Source: Anabaena minutissima FACHB-250 (GTDB lineage Bacteria > Cyanobacteriota > Cyanobacteriia > Cyanobacteriales > Nostocaceae). From it: 64,000 nt of DNA. A program made the translations under genes and the position numbers. The DNA is taken from the NCBI RefSeq assembly GCF_014697125.1, contig NZ_JACJRG010000009.1, positions 124,001-188,000 of the forward strand, written 5' to 3'. The notes beneath the pieces are model-generated. The model had not been told where the DNA came from and ran no database searches. It worked only from the letters and a program-made list of their open reading frames with translations. This document shows positions 23,321 through 33,189 of the stretch, piece after piece; positions within the stretch are counted from its first letter, which is position 1; each line of letters starts with the position of its first letter.

Positions 23321-24280
23321 CTAGTATCTTGCTGAATATCTTAAATACCAATAAATTAACCCCGCCAAAAATCCAAAAACTAAATTCAGTAAAAATCTAC
23401 TGACTGCAAACCACAAAATATCAGGATAAAAAAGCTTGGCTGGACGTAAAGGGCTGAGAATTCTTACTAACAGAAATATCCCAAAAATTGCATTACCACC
23501 CAGCATAATAGCAAATAATAATAAACCTCTTTGCCAGTAACGATGTTGGGGTGTACGACCAGATATTAAAATAATTGGTTGTTGATTTTGGACTCTGCGT
23601 AATAGCTGTTCCATGCGCCAAAACATCCACAGCAGCAAAGGAAATAAACCATAAGCAAGTAACTGTAAGGGTGGAGAATAACGCCAAGCAATAGAACAGA
23701 TATTAACTAAAGCATGAAATATTAAAGAATTAATCCATGCCCGAAAAAATAAATTTTTGTAGCGATTTACTTGATAAGTAGCAGATAAATATTTTCCTAG
23801 GGCATATCCCCAAGGCGCGGAGAACATAGCATGGACTGGTGTACCAATAACACGATCAAAAATGCTAGCTGTGCCGTGATATAAATAAATCCAATTTTCT
23901 TCGGCAGTGAATCCTAAAGCAACCGCGATAGTAAACAAGAAAACACTGGTAGAGCGTAATTGATACCGACGCTGTAAATAGGAAACGGGGATAATAACTG
24001 CAATCAACTTGCAACCTTCTTCAATCGGTGCGATCGCTACAAGTTGTCTCAGAGTAGCACCAAAGATCCCACGCTGGATTTGCTGCCAGTTAACAACCCC
24101 ATTAGCTATAGTTTCAAAAACTAATTGTAATCCGAGAGCAACGAAACCCGATATTGCCCCCACCAAAAATAACCACAATAACAGTTGAAAAGGTGGAGCA
24201 ACGGTGACACGATAATAGTAATATCCCAAAAATAGCAGTGGTGGTATAACTGCCCACAGCAGCAAAGCAAAATCAACCAC
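23321..24280 (-). CDS. prsW: PrsW family intramembrane metalloprotease
   Basis: 319 residues, about eight membrane spans. Catalytic motifs of the PrsW/CAAX-like group are present: PIEEGCKL (EExxK, about 93-100), FTAEENWIY and the later H in FHALVN. These proteases cleave membrane proteins such as anti-sigma factors; the target here is unknown. GTG 24280 overlaps the upstream methyltransferase stop by 8 bp, indicating translational coupling. Confidence 0.88.
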   Translation of the reverse strand: MVDFALLLWAVIPPLLFLGYYYYRVTVAPPFQLLLWLFLVGAISGFVALGLQLVFETIANGVVNWQQIQRGIFGATLRQLVAIAPIEEGCKLIAVIIPVSYLQRRYQLRSTSVFLFTIAVALGFTAEENWIYLYHGTASIFDRVIGTPVHAMFSAPWGYALGKYLSATYQVNRYKNLFFRAWINSLIFHALVNICSIAWRYSPPLQLLAYGLFPLLLWMFWRMEQLLRRVQNQQPIILISGRTPQHRYWQRGLLLFAIMLGGNAIFGIFLLVRILSPLRPAKLFYPDILWFAVSRFLLNLVFGFLAGLIYWYLRYSARY

Positions 24281-25193
24281 TCACCTGAGCAATAACAGTA
24301 CGATGACGAGGGCTATTTTGGGTGATGCTTGGTGTTTGGAAACCAGCCTCTACTAAAGCTTGCTCAATATCCAAAGCAAAATATTGATCCAAATATGGTT
24401 CTGTACTTTTGAGCAACGTCAAAATGTAGGGCGGCATTTTCTTGTAAGCTGCCGATTGAGGATTCATATCCATAATCGCAATGTGACCACCCGGACGCAA
24501 TACACGCCGCACCTCAGCAAAAATCTTGCGGATTGCTGACTGGGGTAGTTCATGACACATCAGGAAAATCGAAACTAAATCAAAGCTAGCATCTGGTAAA
24601 CCAGTAGATTCGGCTGTGGCGTGAACCCAATTAATATTAGCTTCACGCTGTTGAGCGCGATAGTTGGCAACTGCTAAGAAATAGGGAGACAAATCTAGGC
24701 CTGTGACTTGGGCTTGGGGATAAAGTGCTTGCAGCGTAAACGTACTTAACCCCACACTACATCCCAAGTCAAGGATAGTTTGTGGTGCATGAGGAATTTG
24801 AGCTTTGACGATATCGTGGTAACTTTGGCGGAGCTTCGCATCACCTTGCGCCTCAGCTTCCGGCCAAATCTTAGCATGGACAGCACGCGCCGCCACTTCC
24901 AATTCAAATGCTGCTAACCAACAAAGGTCTCCCTCATCATAGCCGTGGAAAGAAGTCAGATAATAGTCTGGGTAAGTGATTTGAGGATTTTGGACTTGAG
25001 CTAAATCTGTTGTCCAATCACGCCCCTGGAGGGTTTTGACTTCACTTGTCCAAGGTACACCCATTTTTTCAGCCCGTTTAATCATCATTTGACGAGCTTG
25101 CTGTTTGGCTAGGCTAGCTAAAGGCTTAATTGCCAATATGCCATTCACCAAGCGGGAAGCCATACCAGGAGCAGTGTTTGTAGCAGCAGTCAT
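24273..25193 (-). CDS. Class I SAM-dependent methyltransferase
   Basis: 306 residues. SAM-binding motif I ILDLGCSVGLSTFTL (about 140-154), acidic motif II VTGLDLSPYF, then ASFDLVSIFLMCHELP and RPGGHIAIMD. The N-terminal 110 residues are extra and helical. The fold resembles UbiE/MenG or tocopherol-type enzymes, but the substrate cannot be named. It overlaps prsW by 8 bp on the same strand. Confidence 0.85.
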   Translation of the reverse strand: MTAATNTAPGMASRLVNGILAIKPLASLAKQQARQMMIKRAEKMGVPWTSEVKTLQGRDWTTDLAQVQNPQITYPDYYLTSFHGYDEGDLCWLAAFELEVAARAVHAKIWPEAEAQGDAKLRQSYHDIVKAQIPHAPQTILDLGCSVGLSTFTLQALYPQAQVTGLDLSPYFLAVANYRAQQREANINWVHATAESTGLPDASFDLVSIFLMCHELPQSAIRKIFAEVRRVLRPGGHIAIMDMNPQSAAYKKMPPYILTLLKSTEPYLDQYFALDIEQALVEAGFQTPSITQNSPRHRTVIAQVSG

Positions 25194-25283
25194 AAATTAA
25201 GTTTGGATTGAACAGCCTTTTTTACTTATGACATACTCGCAGGATATCAGTCTAGTATTTTGTCAAGTTAGTTTTGAGGTTTT

Positions 25284-25309
25284 GTAGTCAGGACTAAAGT
25301 CTTGACTAC
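25284..25309. repeat. Near-palindrome GTAGTCAGGACT/AGTCTTGACTAC
   Basis: An imperfect palindrome with one G-T step and an AA centre, in the spacer between the methyltransferase and mscL (25194-25489). Similar palindromes are common in Nostoc spacers. Nothing else is clear in that 296-bp spacer. Confidence 0.5.
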
Positions 25310-25489
25310 GTGCTTATCCATCAAATAAGATACTGCTTCTGATGCTATCGGGCTTTATGCTTAGAGACTGATTGTTAAAAATTTTCTGTATCAAACTGCT
25401 AAAATTTCCGTACTTAGCAAAACTTATATTTATTCAGATCAAAAAGATCAAAGAATATTAAAAATAATTTATTTTTTTGGATTTTAGGG

Positions 25490-25921
25490 ATGACAAGATT
25501 TAGAAGAAAAACAAGCAGTTTTATCAAAGAGTTTCAAGAGTTTGCGCTCAAAGGCAACGTTATTGATTTAGCGATCGCTGTAATTATTGGTGGTGCATTT
25601 GGTAAAATTATCACCTCCTTTGTTGAAGATTTAGTGATGCCACTCATTAACCCTTTGATTGCTTTGAGTGGCAAAGATTGGAGAACTATTACCATTGGTT
25701 CAGGAATTAAGATCGGTCAGTTCTTGGGTTCTGTTGTTGACTTTCTGGTGATTGCTTTCATTTTATTTTTAGCAATTCGATCTCTACAGAGATTCAAAAG
25801 GCAAGAAGCAGTTGACAATGAACCCCCACTACCAGATCCTCAACTTGTAGCCCAAGAAAAACTGACTGATGCTTTGGATAAACTAACCCAAACTTTAGAA
25901 TCTCGGAATCCTCAGATTTAA
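25490..25921 (+). CDS. mscL: Large-conductance mechanosensitive channel MscL
   Basis: 143 residues. N-terminal amphipathic helix and first span FALKGNVIDLAIAVIIGGAF with the family GKI(I)TSFVEDLVMPL follow-on, then second span VDFLVIAFILFLAI and a charged C-terminal helix. It opens under membrane tension to release solutes in hypo-osmotic shock. Length is normal. Convergent with the DUF3352 gene, 8 bp apart. Confidence 0.94.
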   Translation: MTRFRRKTSSFIKEFQEFALKGNVIDLAIAVIIGGAFGKIITSFVEDLVMPLINPLIALSGKDWRTITIGSGIKIGQFLGSVVDFLVIAFILFLAIRSLQRFKRQEAVDNEPPLPDPQLVAQEKLTDALDKLTQTLESRNPQI

Positions 25922-25929
25922 CACATAAC

Positions 25930-27609
25930 TTACTTGGCTGTACTAGGTTTGAGAGCTAACAACATCTCTACTTGACTGGTAGATTTATCGGGACTAGTGG
26001 CGGTGACACCCAAGCCGCGAATAGAACTCAGAATGGCATTAGCTTCTGGGGGTATGGGTTGAGATTGGGCAGCAAAACGATTGACTATGGTCATGGTTTT
26101 GTCCATATCTAGATAGAAGTAACCGCCATTGGGTTTTTGTAAAGAACTAGTAATCGCTTTAAAACTCTCGCTGTTGTCCAGAGTTTGATTTTTGTTATTT
26201 GTCAGTGCTTCCGCAACAGGGCCACCCACAGCTAAAAATACCGTGTTTTGATCTAACCAACCGTGGGCAAATAAAGCACCTTGTTGGGGGACTTGCCATT
26301 CTGTAATGTCTTTACCGCCAACGTTTCTAGTGGCGACATTAATAGTTTGAGATTTGGCGAGGTTATCCAGCTTAGTGAGAGTGGCTTGTGCAGTTTGGCG
26401 ATCGCTTGTATTAAATACCATCGCGCCACCAAAACCTACTCTTGCTAATATACCTTGGTTAGATGGAATCGTACCAAAGGCAAATTCTCCATCCATCCAG
26501 CCAAAAATGTCCTTATCTAGATCGAAATTGGCTGTTTTTAGCTGTGATCGTGCCTGTTCTAAGGCTTGCTTAAATTCTGGGTACTCGTTAGATTGTTCGA
26601 CGATGGTTTTCCAACTCTGACTAATACCTTGTCCGCTAACCAAAGCAAAGGTATCACTGGGGAATTGCCCTACTATCTTGGCGGGGGAATTTTGATATTG
26701 AAACTTGTTAAGTTGTGGATCTAAATTAGCGATCGCTTTTAATCTTACCCCGGCATCATCCACACCAACAGCAGCCACCATTGATTTAACTTGTTGCAAC
26801 TGTTTTAATGTTTGCGGTGTTAATGTCGTAGTTTGGGGATTAGCAGCCACAATTTGTTGAATCATGCCCGCATAGTCTGGAATATAAATTTGCGCTAAAG
26901 AATTTTTTACATCCACACCTTTGGCCAGAACAGCACTTGCACCGTCTTTAGTGGCAAAGGAAGGTTGACCTTTAAAGGTGTCAATGGCTTTTTCCACCAC
27001 TGGTTTTTCTGGAGAAAATACCAGATAGCTATTATTTAAAACAGCACTATATGTTGCGTTACTATTGCCTTCACTAGTAGTTTGTGTAATTTTTTCGCCT
27101 TTATAGTCTGATTCTGTACTTTTGACTCCCTTTTGTCCTTTTAATTTGTTGGCAAAATTTAAAGCCCCAAGTTTATCCTTGATACCCACCACCATTAACA
27201 TTTGTGGTTCTTGCCGTAACTGAGTGGCTGGGGGTTGATTTGATTGGTTCGATTTAGGAGCATTTGGCGGTAATACAGCCACCATTAACCCACCCACCCA
27301 AGGCTGAATATCTTTTTCATAAGAAATGCTATTGTCACTCAATACATCTTTATTAAAGTCTTCTAAACCCTTGGTGACTAACTTTTGGGCTTCGGGAGTG
27401 CCGAATTGCTGCAACTTCGCCCAAGCTTGGGGGTCTGTAGTAATATAGGTAGCCATTAATGCCGATGAAGGCACGAGTTTAGCACTGCTTAAAGCCCCTG
27501 TACTATCCCCACCCGGCCCCCGCAAATACATAAAAGCGGCGACACTACCAACCACTACAACGGCCGCACCCACCACAGGGATTAAAAATCTTGATTTAGT
27601 TTCAGGCAT
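25930..27609 (-). CDS. DUF3352 domain-containing protein
   Basis: 559 residues. N-terminal membrane anchor (FLIPVVGAAVVVVGSVAAFM, 8-27), then a large domain likely outside the cytoplasm, with LVPSSALMATYITTDPQAW, two internal repeats around NSYLVFSPEKPVVEKAID and QNTVFLAVGGPVAEAL, and a C-terminal QVEMLLAL strand. This matches cyanobacterial DUF3352; no function is established. It stands alone, divergent from the M1 peptidase. Confidence 0.85.
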   Translation of the reverse strand: MPETKSRFLIPVVGAAVVVVGSVAAFMYLRGPGGDSTGALSSAKLVPSSALMATYITTDPQAWAKLQQFGTPEAQKLVTKGLEDFNKDVLSDNSISYEKDIQPWVGGLMVAVLPPNAPKSNQSNQPPATQLRQEPQMLMVVGIKDKLGALNFANKLKGQKGVKSTESDYKGEKITQTTSEGNSNATYSAVLNNSYLVFSPEKPVVEKAIDTFKGQPSFATKDGASAVLAKGVDVKNSLAQIYIPDYAGMIQQIVAANPQTTTLTPQTLKQLQQVKSMVAAVGVDDAGVRLKAIANLDPQLNKFQYQNSPAKIVGQFPSDTFALVSGQGISQSWKTIVEQSNEYPEFKQALEQARSQLKTANFDLDKDIFGWMDGEFAFGTIPSNQGILARVGFGGAMVFNTSDRQTAQATLTKLDNLAKSQTINVATRNVGGKDITEWQVPQQGALFAHGWLDQNTVFLAVGGPVAEALTNNKNQTLDNSESFKAITSSLQKPNGGYFYLDMDKTMTIVNRFAAQSQPIPPEANAILSSIRGLGVTATSPDKSTSQVEMLLALKPSTAK

Positions 27610-27819
27610 TGTTGTTGTCCTCTTTTCCTCAAATTGTTACTGAGGCTAGTAAAAACGTCATTAGAGAGTTTTCGGAATTATTCTATATATGTTAGTGATT
27701 TTGCGGTGTGTGCTAGTAAAAAATAGGCAATTTACGCACGATCAGTAGGTAATCCCTTCAAAAATACTTCAAATGCAGAAAGTGTTAATCCGCAAATAGC
27801 CTATTGTAAATCACAAAAA

Positions 27820-27846
27820 ATAGCTTGGTGAAAAATGACAAGCTAT
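27820..27846 (-). terminator. Terminator-like hairpin read on the minus strand
   Basis: On the minus strand ATAGCTTG pairs with CAAGCTAT and is followed by six T. No minus-strand gene is seen between here and 27970, so it may block antisense transcription into DUF3352. Confidence 0.45.
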
Positions 27847-27887
27847 CCTAATCTATATGAATACTTGAGAGTATTTGTACTGGGATT

Positions 27888-27940
27888 AGGTGATAGGTGA
27901 CAGGGGATAGGTGACAGGTGACAGGGGACAGGGGACAGGG
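27888..27940. repeat. GGTGACA/GGGGACA heptad tandem array
   Basis: About seven units of GGTGATA, GGTGACA and GGGGACA just upstream of the aminopeptidase ribosome binding site. Confidence 0.88.
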
Positions 27941-27970
27941 AAGAAAATTTAACTAAGGTGATTTACATCT

Positions 27971-30565
27971 ATGCCACACTCTTATTCTTTTGATACCGAA
28001 AATAATGGATACAAATCTTTTGAACTACCAGGAGCTAGGCCACACTATAACCCAGACCGCCCTGGACAGGTAGAACATATTTTTCTCGATTTGAATTTGG
28101 ATATACCTAACCAAAGTTACCAAGGTAGTTGTAGCATTCGTTTATTACCCATCCGTAATGGTATAGAGCGTTTGACTTTGGATGCGGTGAACTTGCAAAT
28201 CCAATCTGTCAAAGTGGATGAGGGAGAGCAAACGTTTGACTATGACGGCGAACAGCTAACTATTGAGTTGTCAGAACCAACCCAAGTTGGTAAAAAATTA
28301 TTAATTGCGATCGCCTATTCTGTAGAAAAGCCCCAACGCGGTATCTACTTTATCCACCCAGACACCCACTACCCCAAAAAGCCCCTACAAGTCTGGACGC
28401 AGGGAGAAGATGAAGACTCCCGCTTTTGGTTTCCCTGTTTCGACTACCCCGGACAACTGTCCACCTCGGAAATTCGTGTCCGTGTACCTAAATCATTAGT
28501 GGCAATTTCTAACGGGGAATTAATTAACACCACAGAAGATGGTGAAGATAAAACTTACCATTGGTTACAGCGACAAGTTCATCCCACTTATTTGATGACT
28601 CTAGCCGTAGGTGACTTTGCCGAAATTCAAGATGAATGGCAAGGTAAGCCAGTCACCTACTACGTAGAAAAGGGACGCAAGGAAGATGCTCACCGCAGCA
28701 TGGGCAAAACTCCCCGGATGATCGAATTTTTGAGCCAAAAGTATGGTTATGCCTACGCTTTCCCCAAATATGCCCAAGTTTGTGTGAGTGACTTTATCTT
28801 TGGGGGAATGGAAAATACTTCTACTACCCTGTTAACAGACCGTTGTCTATTGGATGAACGGGCTGCTTTAGATAACCGCAACACCGAAAGTCTGGTAGTT
28901 CACGAACTAGCACACCAATGGTTTGGGGATTTACTGGTTATTAAACATTGGTCTCATGCTTGGATTAAGGAAGGAATGGCTTGCTATTCGGAAGTCATGT
29001 GGACAGAACACGAATACAGCCAAGAAGAAGCAGCATACTATCGCTTATCAGAAGCGCGTAGTTATTTGAGTGAAGATAGCGGTCGTTACCGGAGACCGAT
29101 AGTAACTCACGTTTACCGGGAAGCGATCGAACTTTATGATCGCCACACCTACGAAAAGGGGTCTTGTGTTTATCACATGATCCGCGCTGAGTTAGGCGAC
29201 GAATTATTTTGGCAGGCAATACAAACCTTTGTCCAGGATCATGCCCACCAAACTGTTGAAACTGTAGACTTGCTGCGAGCGATTGAAAAAGCTACGGGAC
29301 GCAATCTAGCTTTCCTCTTTGATCAATATGTTTATCGTGGCGGTCATCCTGATTTTAAAGTCGCTTACGCTTGGGATGGAGAAGCTAAGTTAGCCAAATT
29401 GACTGTGACTCAAACCCAAGTACCAGCAGATAAAAACAATAGTAAAGAATTATTTGACCTAAAAATCCCTGTTGGTTTTGGCTATACCCAAGAGGAATCT
29501 ACACAAGTCCAAACTGTGACGGTGCGAGTCAATCAACGGGAGCAAAGTTTTTACTTCCCACTGGCAGCCAAACCAGATTTTATCAGCTTTGATGTGGGGA
29601 ATCATTTCCTTAAAACTGTGTCTTTGGAATATCCTATACCAGAGTTGAAAGCCCAGTTAACATCTGACCCTGACCCAATTTCACGGATTCATGCGGCGAC
29701 AGCTTTAGCGAAAAAAGGTGGATTAGAAGCGACTAAAGCCCTTGGTGCAGCCTTGAAAGATGAACCTTTTTGGGGTGTGCGGGTAGAAGTCGCCAAACAG
29801 TTAGCAGAAATTAAATTAGACCAAGCCTTTGATTATTTAGTTACGGGTTTAGAAGACAAAAGTCCTTATGTGCGCCGAGCTGTGTTAGAAGCTTTAGCGC
29901 AGATTAAAACCCGTGCTAGTTACAAAGCTGTCAAAGAAGTCGTGAAAAATGGCGACAAGAGCTACTACGTAGAAGCCACCGCTTGCCGAACTTTGGGGTC
30001 TATAGCAGCCGTCAATTTAGAAGATAAACCCAAAGAAGAAAAGGTAATTAAGCTATTGCAATCTGTTCTAGAAGAAAGAGCCGGTTGGAATGAAGTTGTC
30101 CGCAGTGGCGCAGTCGGTGGTTTAGCTGAACTCAAAACTTCCGAAGCTGCCCTAGATTTGCTGCTAGATTATACCAAAATTGGTGTAGCGCAACCCTTGC
30201 GGTTAGCAGCAATTCGTGCTTTAGGGAAAATTTCCGTTGGTCAAAGTCCAGTCAATTTAGAAAGACTGATCGGTAAATTAGCAGAACTTGCCAAAGAAAC
30301 CTTCTTTTTAACCCAAATGGCAGTCGTAGCTTCCTTGGGACAAATGGAAACACCCAAAGCCATAGGAGTTTTGCGATCGCTTGCTGAACAAACACCAGAT
30401 GGCCGTGTGCGTCGCTATGCTGAGGAAGAAATGACCAAAGTGCAGAAAAATATTGGCACAGAAACAGCGTTGCGGAAATTGCGTGAGGAATTCGACCAAC
30501 TCAAACAACAAAACCAAGAACTAAAAAGTCGTTTGGAAAATTTGGAGGCGAAATCCCAAAACTGA
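27971..30565 (+). CDS. M1 family metallo-aminopeptidase with C-terminal HEAT repeats
   Basis: 864 residues. Removes N-terminal residues from peptides. Domains: beta-rich N-terminal domain (about 30-220); catalytic domain with exopeptidase motif FGGMEN (277-282), zinc motif HELAH (311-315) and E334 in KEGMACYSE; beta domain (about 440-540); HEAT-type alpha repeats (about 555-830, e.g. DPISRIHAATALAKKGG, SPYVRRAVLEALAQIK); coiled-coil tail (835-864). The HEAT part replaces the usual ERAP1-like C-domain and may gate or bind substrates. Cytoplasmic; no signal peptide. Confidence 0.93.
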   Translation: MPHSYSFDTENNGYKSFELPGARPHYNPDRPGQVEHIFLDLNLDIPNQSYQGSCSIRLLPIRNGIERLTLDAVNLQIQSVKVDEGEQTFDYDGEQLTIELSEPTQVGKKLLIAIAYSVEKPQRGIYFIHPDTHYPKKPLQVWTQGEDEDSRFWFPCFDYPGQLSTSEIRVRVPKSLVAISNGELINTTEDGEDKTYHWLQRQVHPTYLMTLAVGDFAEIQDEWQGKPVTYYVEKGRKEDAHRSMGKTPRMIEFLSQKYGYAYAFPKYAQVCVSDFIFGGMENTSTTLLTDRCLLDERAALDNRNTESLVVHELAHQWFGDLLVIKHWSHAWIKEGMACYSEVMWTEHEYSQEEAAYYRLSEARSYLSEDSGRYRRPIVTHVYREAIELYDRHTYEKGSCVYHMIRAELGDELFWQAIQTFVQDHAHQTVETVDLLRAIEKATGRNLAFLFDQYVYRGGHPDFKVAYAWDGEAKLAKLTVTQTQVPADKNNSKELFDLKIPVGFGYTQEESTQVQTVTVRVNQREQSFYFPLAAKPDFISFDVGNHFLKTVSLEYPIPELKAQLTSDPDPISRIHAATALAKKGGLEATKALGAALKDEPFWGVRVEVAKQLAEIKLDQAFDYLVTGLEDKSPYVRRAVLEALAQIKTRASYKAVKEVVKNGDKSYYVEATACRTLGSIAAVNLEDKPKEEKVIKLLQSVLEERAGWNEVVRSGAVGGLAELKTSEAALDLLLDYTKIGVAQPLRLAAIRALGKISVGQSPVNLERLIGKLAELAKETFFLTQMAVVASLGQMETPKAIGVLRSLAEQTPDGRVRRYAEEEMTKVQKNIGTETALRKLREEFDQLKQQNQELKSRLENLEAKSQN

Positions 30566-30588
30566 GTGCTATTAGAGTAGCCCGTACA

Positions 30589-30610
30589 GAGTGCTGAGTT
30601 CTCAGCACTC
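30589..30610. terminator. Hairpin built from two opposed heptads
   Basis: GAGTGCTGAG-TT-CTCAGCACTC, a perfect 10-bp stem between convergent genes. The arms are the same heptad units (GTGCTGA and its complement) found in the arrays. Confidence 0.6.
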
Positions 30611-30621
30611 TTGATAAATAA

Positions 30622-32025
30622 TTAATGGCTACTACCCGTATGCACCGTTTTCACCCATTTCAAACGTTTTGGTCTAACCGACATCCGCGCTGTGGTACTG
30701 CTGATTACTACTAGCCAGTGCAACATATATAAAGTGCCGCGCACTGTTTGCAGCAGCAATACAAAAGGTGTGTAAACGGTGAATTTTTGCTCTTGGCGTA
30801 TCCGCTTCAAGCCAGCATACATACCTACAACTGACATTGTGACCGACAAGCCAGTAACTGGGCCTAAAATTGGTAGGCGATGACGAGCGACTGACATGAA
30901 TAAATCAGGGATAGCTGCCGTTGGCAAGATATACATGGTGAACATGAACATGAGTAAATCCCATGTTTTGCGTGTACCCATGCGATTTTTGAGGATTAAA
31001 TCCCAATAATCTAAAAAACGCTGATAGCCGCCCTCTGCCCAACGGTTGCGCTGATGCCAAAGTGCGATCGCATTTGTCACGCCTTCTTCCTGCACGGCTG
31101 GGTAGAATACACACTCAATATCCCACCTATCTAAATGCAGGCGTAAAGTCATATCCAAGTCATCGGTGATGGTTTCTTCATTCCACCCGCCAAAGCTTTC
31201 TAAGGCTGCACGACGCACGAATTGCCCATTACCTCGCAGTTCACCAATTCCACCGACGGCACGCTGCTGCTGAAACCAGGTATCCAGAGCCATTTCTGCC
31301 ATTTGTCCCTTTGTCCAAAAATTTTCTTTGGCGTTGGCTATGGCTTTTCGCACTTGCACCGCCCCCACCTTTTCGCGTTGGAACAAAGGTACTACTTGAA
31401 GTAACAAATCTGATGCAACTTCCGCATCTGCATCAAAAACCGCAATAAGTTCGCCTTTTGTCAAGGGCAAAACTTGATTTAAAGCCCCCGATTTACCGCC
31501 AACTGCTTGGGCAGAACGCCTGAGTATTTTTAGGTTATTGTACTCCTCGGCTAATTCCGCTAACACATGGGGTGTTTTATCGGTGCTGTGATCGTCAATT
31601 ATCCAAACTTCGTATTGCCCGTTGGGGTATTCCAGATTACAAAGATTTTTGACTAATTTACCAATTACAGCCTCCTCATTTTTCGCAGCTACCAATATAG
31701 AAATGAAGGGTAATTCACCCTGTATTTCTTTTTGGTAACGGCGGGGTTTGGCAAACACTATGACCAAAGCATGAATACCAACAATGGTAGTCAACCCTAA
31801 GACAAAGATAGAACCCCAGGAAGCTAAATGTAAGGCGATCGTACTGCTCCAGACTATGGTTAAAACTAGAGCTGCTTTACCTCTACGCCCTTGAAACCGG
31901 GATGGTAAAGACAAATCCCGCGTTTCTACCACTGACTCCTCCGTTTCTGATAGGTCAGACAACAGGGAGTTGAGTGGATCAAGTTCTTTGTAGGAATCGT
32001 TATCGGGCCAGGAATTCGCTGGCAT
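30622..32025 (-). CDS. Family 2 glycosyltransferase (membrane, processive type)
   Basis: 467 residues. Two N-terminal spans (about 50-90), cytoplasmic GT-A domain with IDDHSTDKT, FDADAEV (DxD), ELRGNGQFV, TDDLDM and the QRNRW motif (HQRNRWAEGGYQRF), then C-terminal spans. The D, DxD, TED-like and QxxRW set marks a processive, cellulose/hyaluronan-synthase-like enzyme. The sugar and product are unknown. It may make an exopolysaccharide or a glycolipid head group. Confidence 0.9.
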   Translation of the reverse strand: MPANSWPDNDSYKELDPLNSLLSDLSETEESVVETRDLSLPSRFQGRRGKAALVLTIVWSSTIALHLASWGSIFVLGLTTIVGIHALVIVFAKPRRYQKEIQGELPFISILVAAKNEEAVIGKLVKNLCNLEYPNGQYEVWIIDDHSTDKTPHVLAELAEEYNNLKILRRSAQAVGGKSGALNQVLPLTKGELIAVFDADAEVASDLLLQVVPLFQREKVGAVQVRKAIANAKENFWTKGQMAEMALDTWFQQQRAVGGIGELRGNGQFVRRAALESFGGWNEETITDDLDMTLRLHLDRWDIECVFYPAVQEEGVTNAIALWHQRNRWAEGGYQRFLDYWDLILKNRMGTRKTWDLLMFMFTMYILPTAAIPDLFMSVARHRLPILGPVTGLSVTMSVVGMYAGLKRIRQEQKFTVYTPFVLLLQTVRGTLYMLHWLVVISSTTARMSVRPKRLKWVKTVHTGSSH

Positions 32026-32792
32026 AAGTTACTTGATTCAAAAACCAGTATTTGTCTACACCTGAAAAGAAGCTGGGAATCAGGTAACGCTAAACTGTCT
32101 AAGCAAACTTTGTCTATTTCTAGCCATTACATAGAGAGAAAAGTATAAAATAATACTAATAACTCAAAACACAATAGACTTGTTCCACAATCGGAACTTT
32201 GACTAGGGGTAAGTCAGAGCAAAGTAGCAGCAGCTTATTGTTGGCAGAAATTGCAATAAACGCATTTACTCCCTGACGGCAGCAATTTGCAGTATTATTG
32301 CGCCCAGCTTCCCTAAAAGCTAATGCAGCCTTATTGTAACTGACATTTTAATATTTCTTAGCAGTAACTTTTGTGTCCACTATTATTTTCTCAGCACTAC
32401 AGTAGTCTCAAGGATCAAGAAGTAGGGAAGATAGCTTGAGCTAAGAAGCAGGGGAGCAGGGGAGAAGTCCCGCCGCCTTCCCCCTGCCTCCGGCAATGAC
32501 TCAGCACGCGACTCAACGCCCTATTACCGCTAACAGCACTCAAAAACTAACTGTGTACAACACAACATTTTTGGGAATACTGCATTGAGAACCAACTATA
32601 TTCCTAGTACAGCTTGGCGTAAATAAACCAACTATTCAAAATCAACAAAATACTTATGCTGTATTCATTTTGAACTTTGCGGAAAGTAGGCGGTGTCAGT
32701 TTCCGTCCCGCCTAACTTTCCCAGACGAATTTTGAATTTTGAATTTCGCCTTGCGGTACTAGTTGTCAACTAATGTTGAGGAAGATTCAACA
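32026..32792. other. Long spacer upstream of the EbsA-like gene
   Basis: 767 bp without a supported gene. Contains CAGGGGAG repeats (32446-32468), a copy of the interspersed element (32500-32540), and a 3' part with TTTTGAA-type repeats (32730-32750). No RNA gene was recognised. Confidence 0.6.
32500..32540. repeat. Interspersed 37-bp element, reverse copy
   Basis: Reads CTCAACGCCCTATTACCGCT-AACAGCACTC on the plus strand, the complement of TGTTAGCGGTAGCGCGGCG in the intact copies, with flanking ACTCAGC heptads. Confidence 0.7.
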
Positions 32793-33170
32793 ATGTCTAT
32801 TGAGCAACTCCAGCCTGTTAATGCCCAACAAGCAAACGTTTATTTACCTTATGTTCAAGGTACAGCGAAGCGTAATTTCTTACCCTATGCTATCGGTCTA
32901 TATCAAAAAGGTAATTTAGAAGGACATCGTAAAATAGAAGCTGGTGAAAATGTTCCCTTTGTCGCCTCTTGGAATGTGGCGACCCTACCTTCTGATTTAA
33001 CCCGTTGCCGAATGCAATTTGATGGTAATGCTGAGTTCAGTTATGAAATAATGATGGCTAGTTTTGAATTTATTAGTTTTTTAATTGAACTTATGGAAAA
33101 CTATAAACGCTATAAAGTAACTGATTTCTCACAATCTTTTTACCGTAAATTACTACGTGTTGATGAATAA
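32793..33170 (+). CDS. EbsA-like conserved cyanobacterial protein
   Basis: 125 residues, soluble. ATG 32793 follows GAGGAAG at a normal distance; a TTG at 32763 is in frame but lies before it. Features: PYVQGTAKRNFLPYAIGLYQ, then FVASWNVATLPSDLTRCRMQ and a C-terminal hydrophobic helix region SFEFISFLIELMENYKRY. I believe it belongs to the EbsA family (essential for biofilm self-suppression, a type IV pilus assembly factor in Synechococcus), from memory of the pattern. The gene after it is a phosphotransacetylase-like protein. Confidence 0.6.
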   Translation: MSIEQLQPVNAQQANVYLPYVQGTAKRNFLPYAIGLYQKGNLEGHRKIEAGENVPFVASWNVATLPSDLTRCRMQFDGNAEFSYEIMMASFEFISFLIELMENYKRYKVTDFSQSFYRKLLRVDE

Positions 33171-33189
33171 TTTAGTCGATTAAAGCTTG

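Larger units (their letters stand above)
27610..27970. other. Divergent spacer DUF3352 / aminopeptidase
   Basis: 361 bp with both promoters, a minus-strand terminator-like hairpin (27820-27846) and a GTGACAG array (27888-27940) ending about 30 bp before the peptidase start. Confidence 0.55.

Noticed and set aside
32026..32762. tRNA or other stable RNA in the long spacer
   Set aside because: No cloverleaf, T-loop GTTCRA motif or paired structure of that size was found by eye; only repeats are visible.
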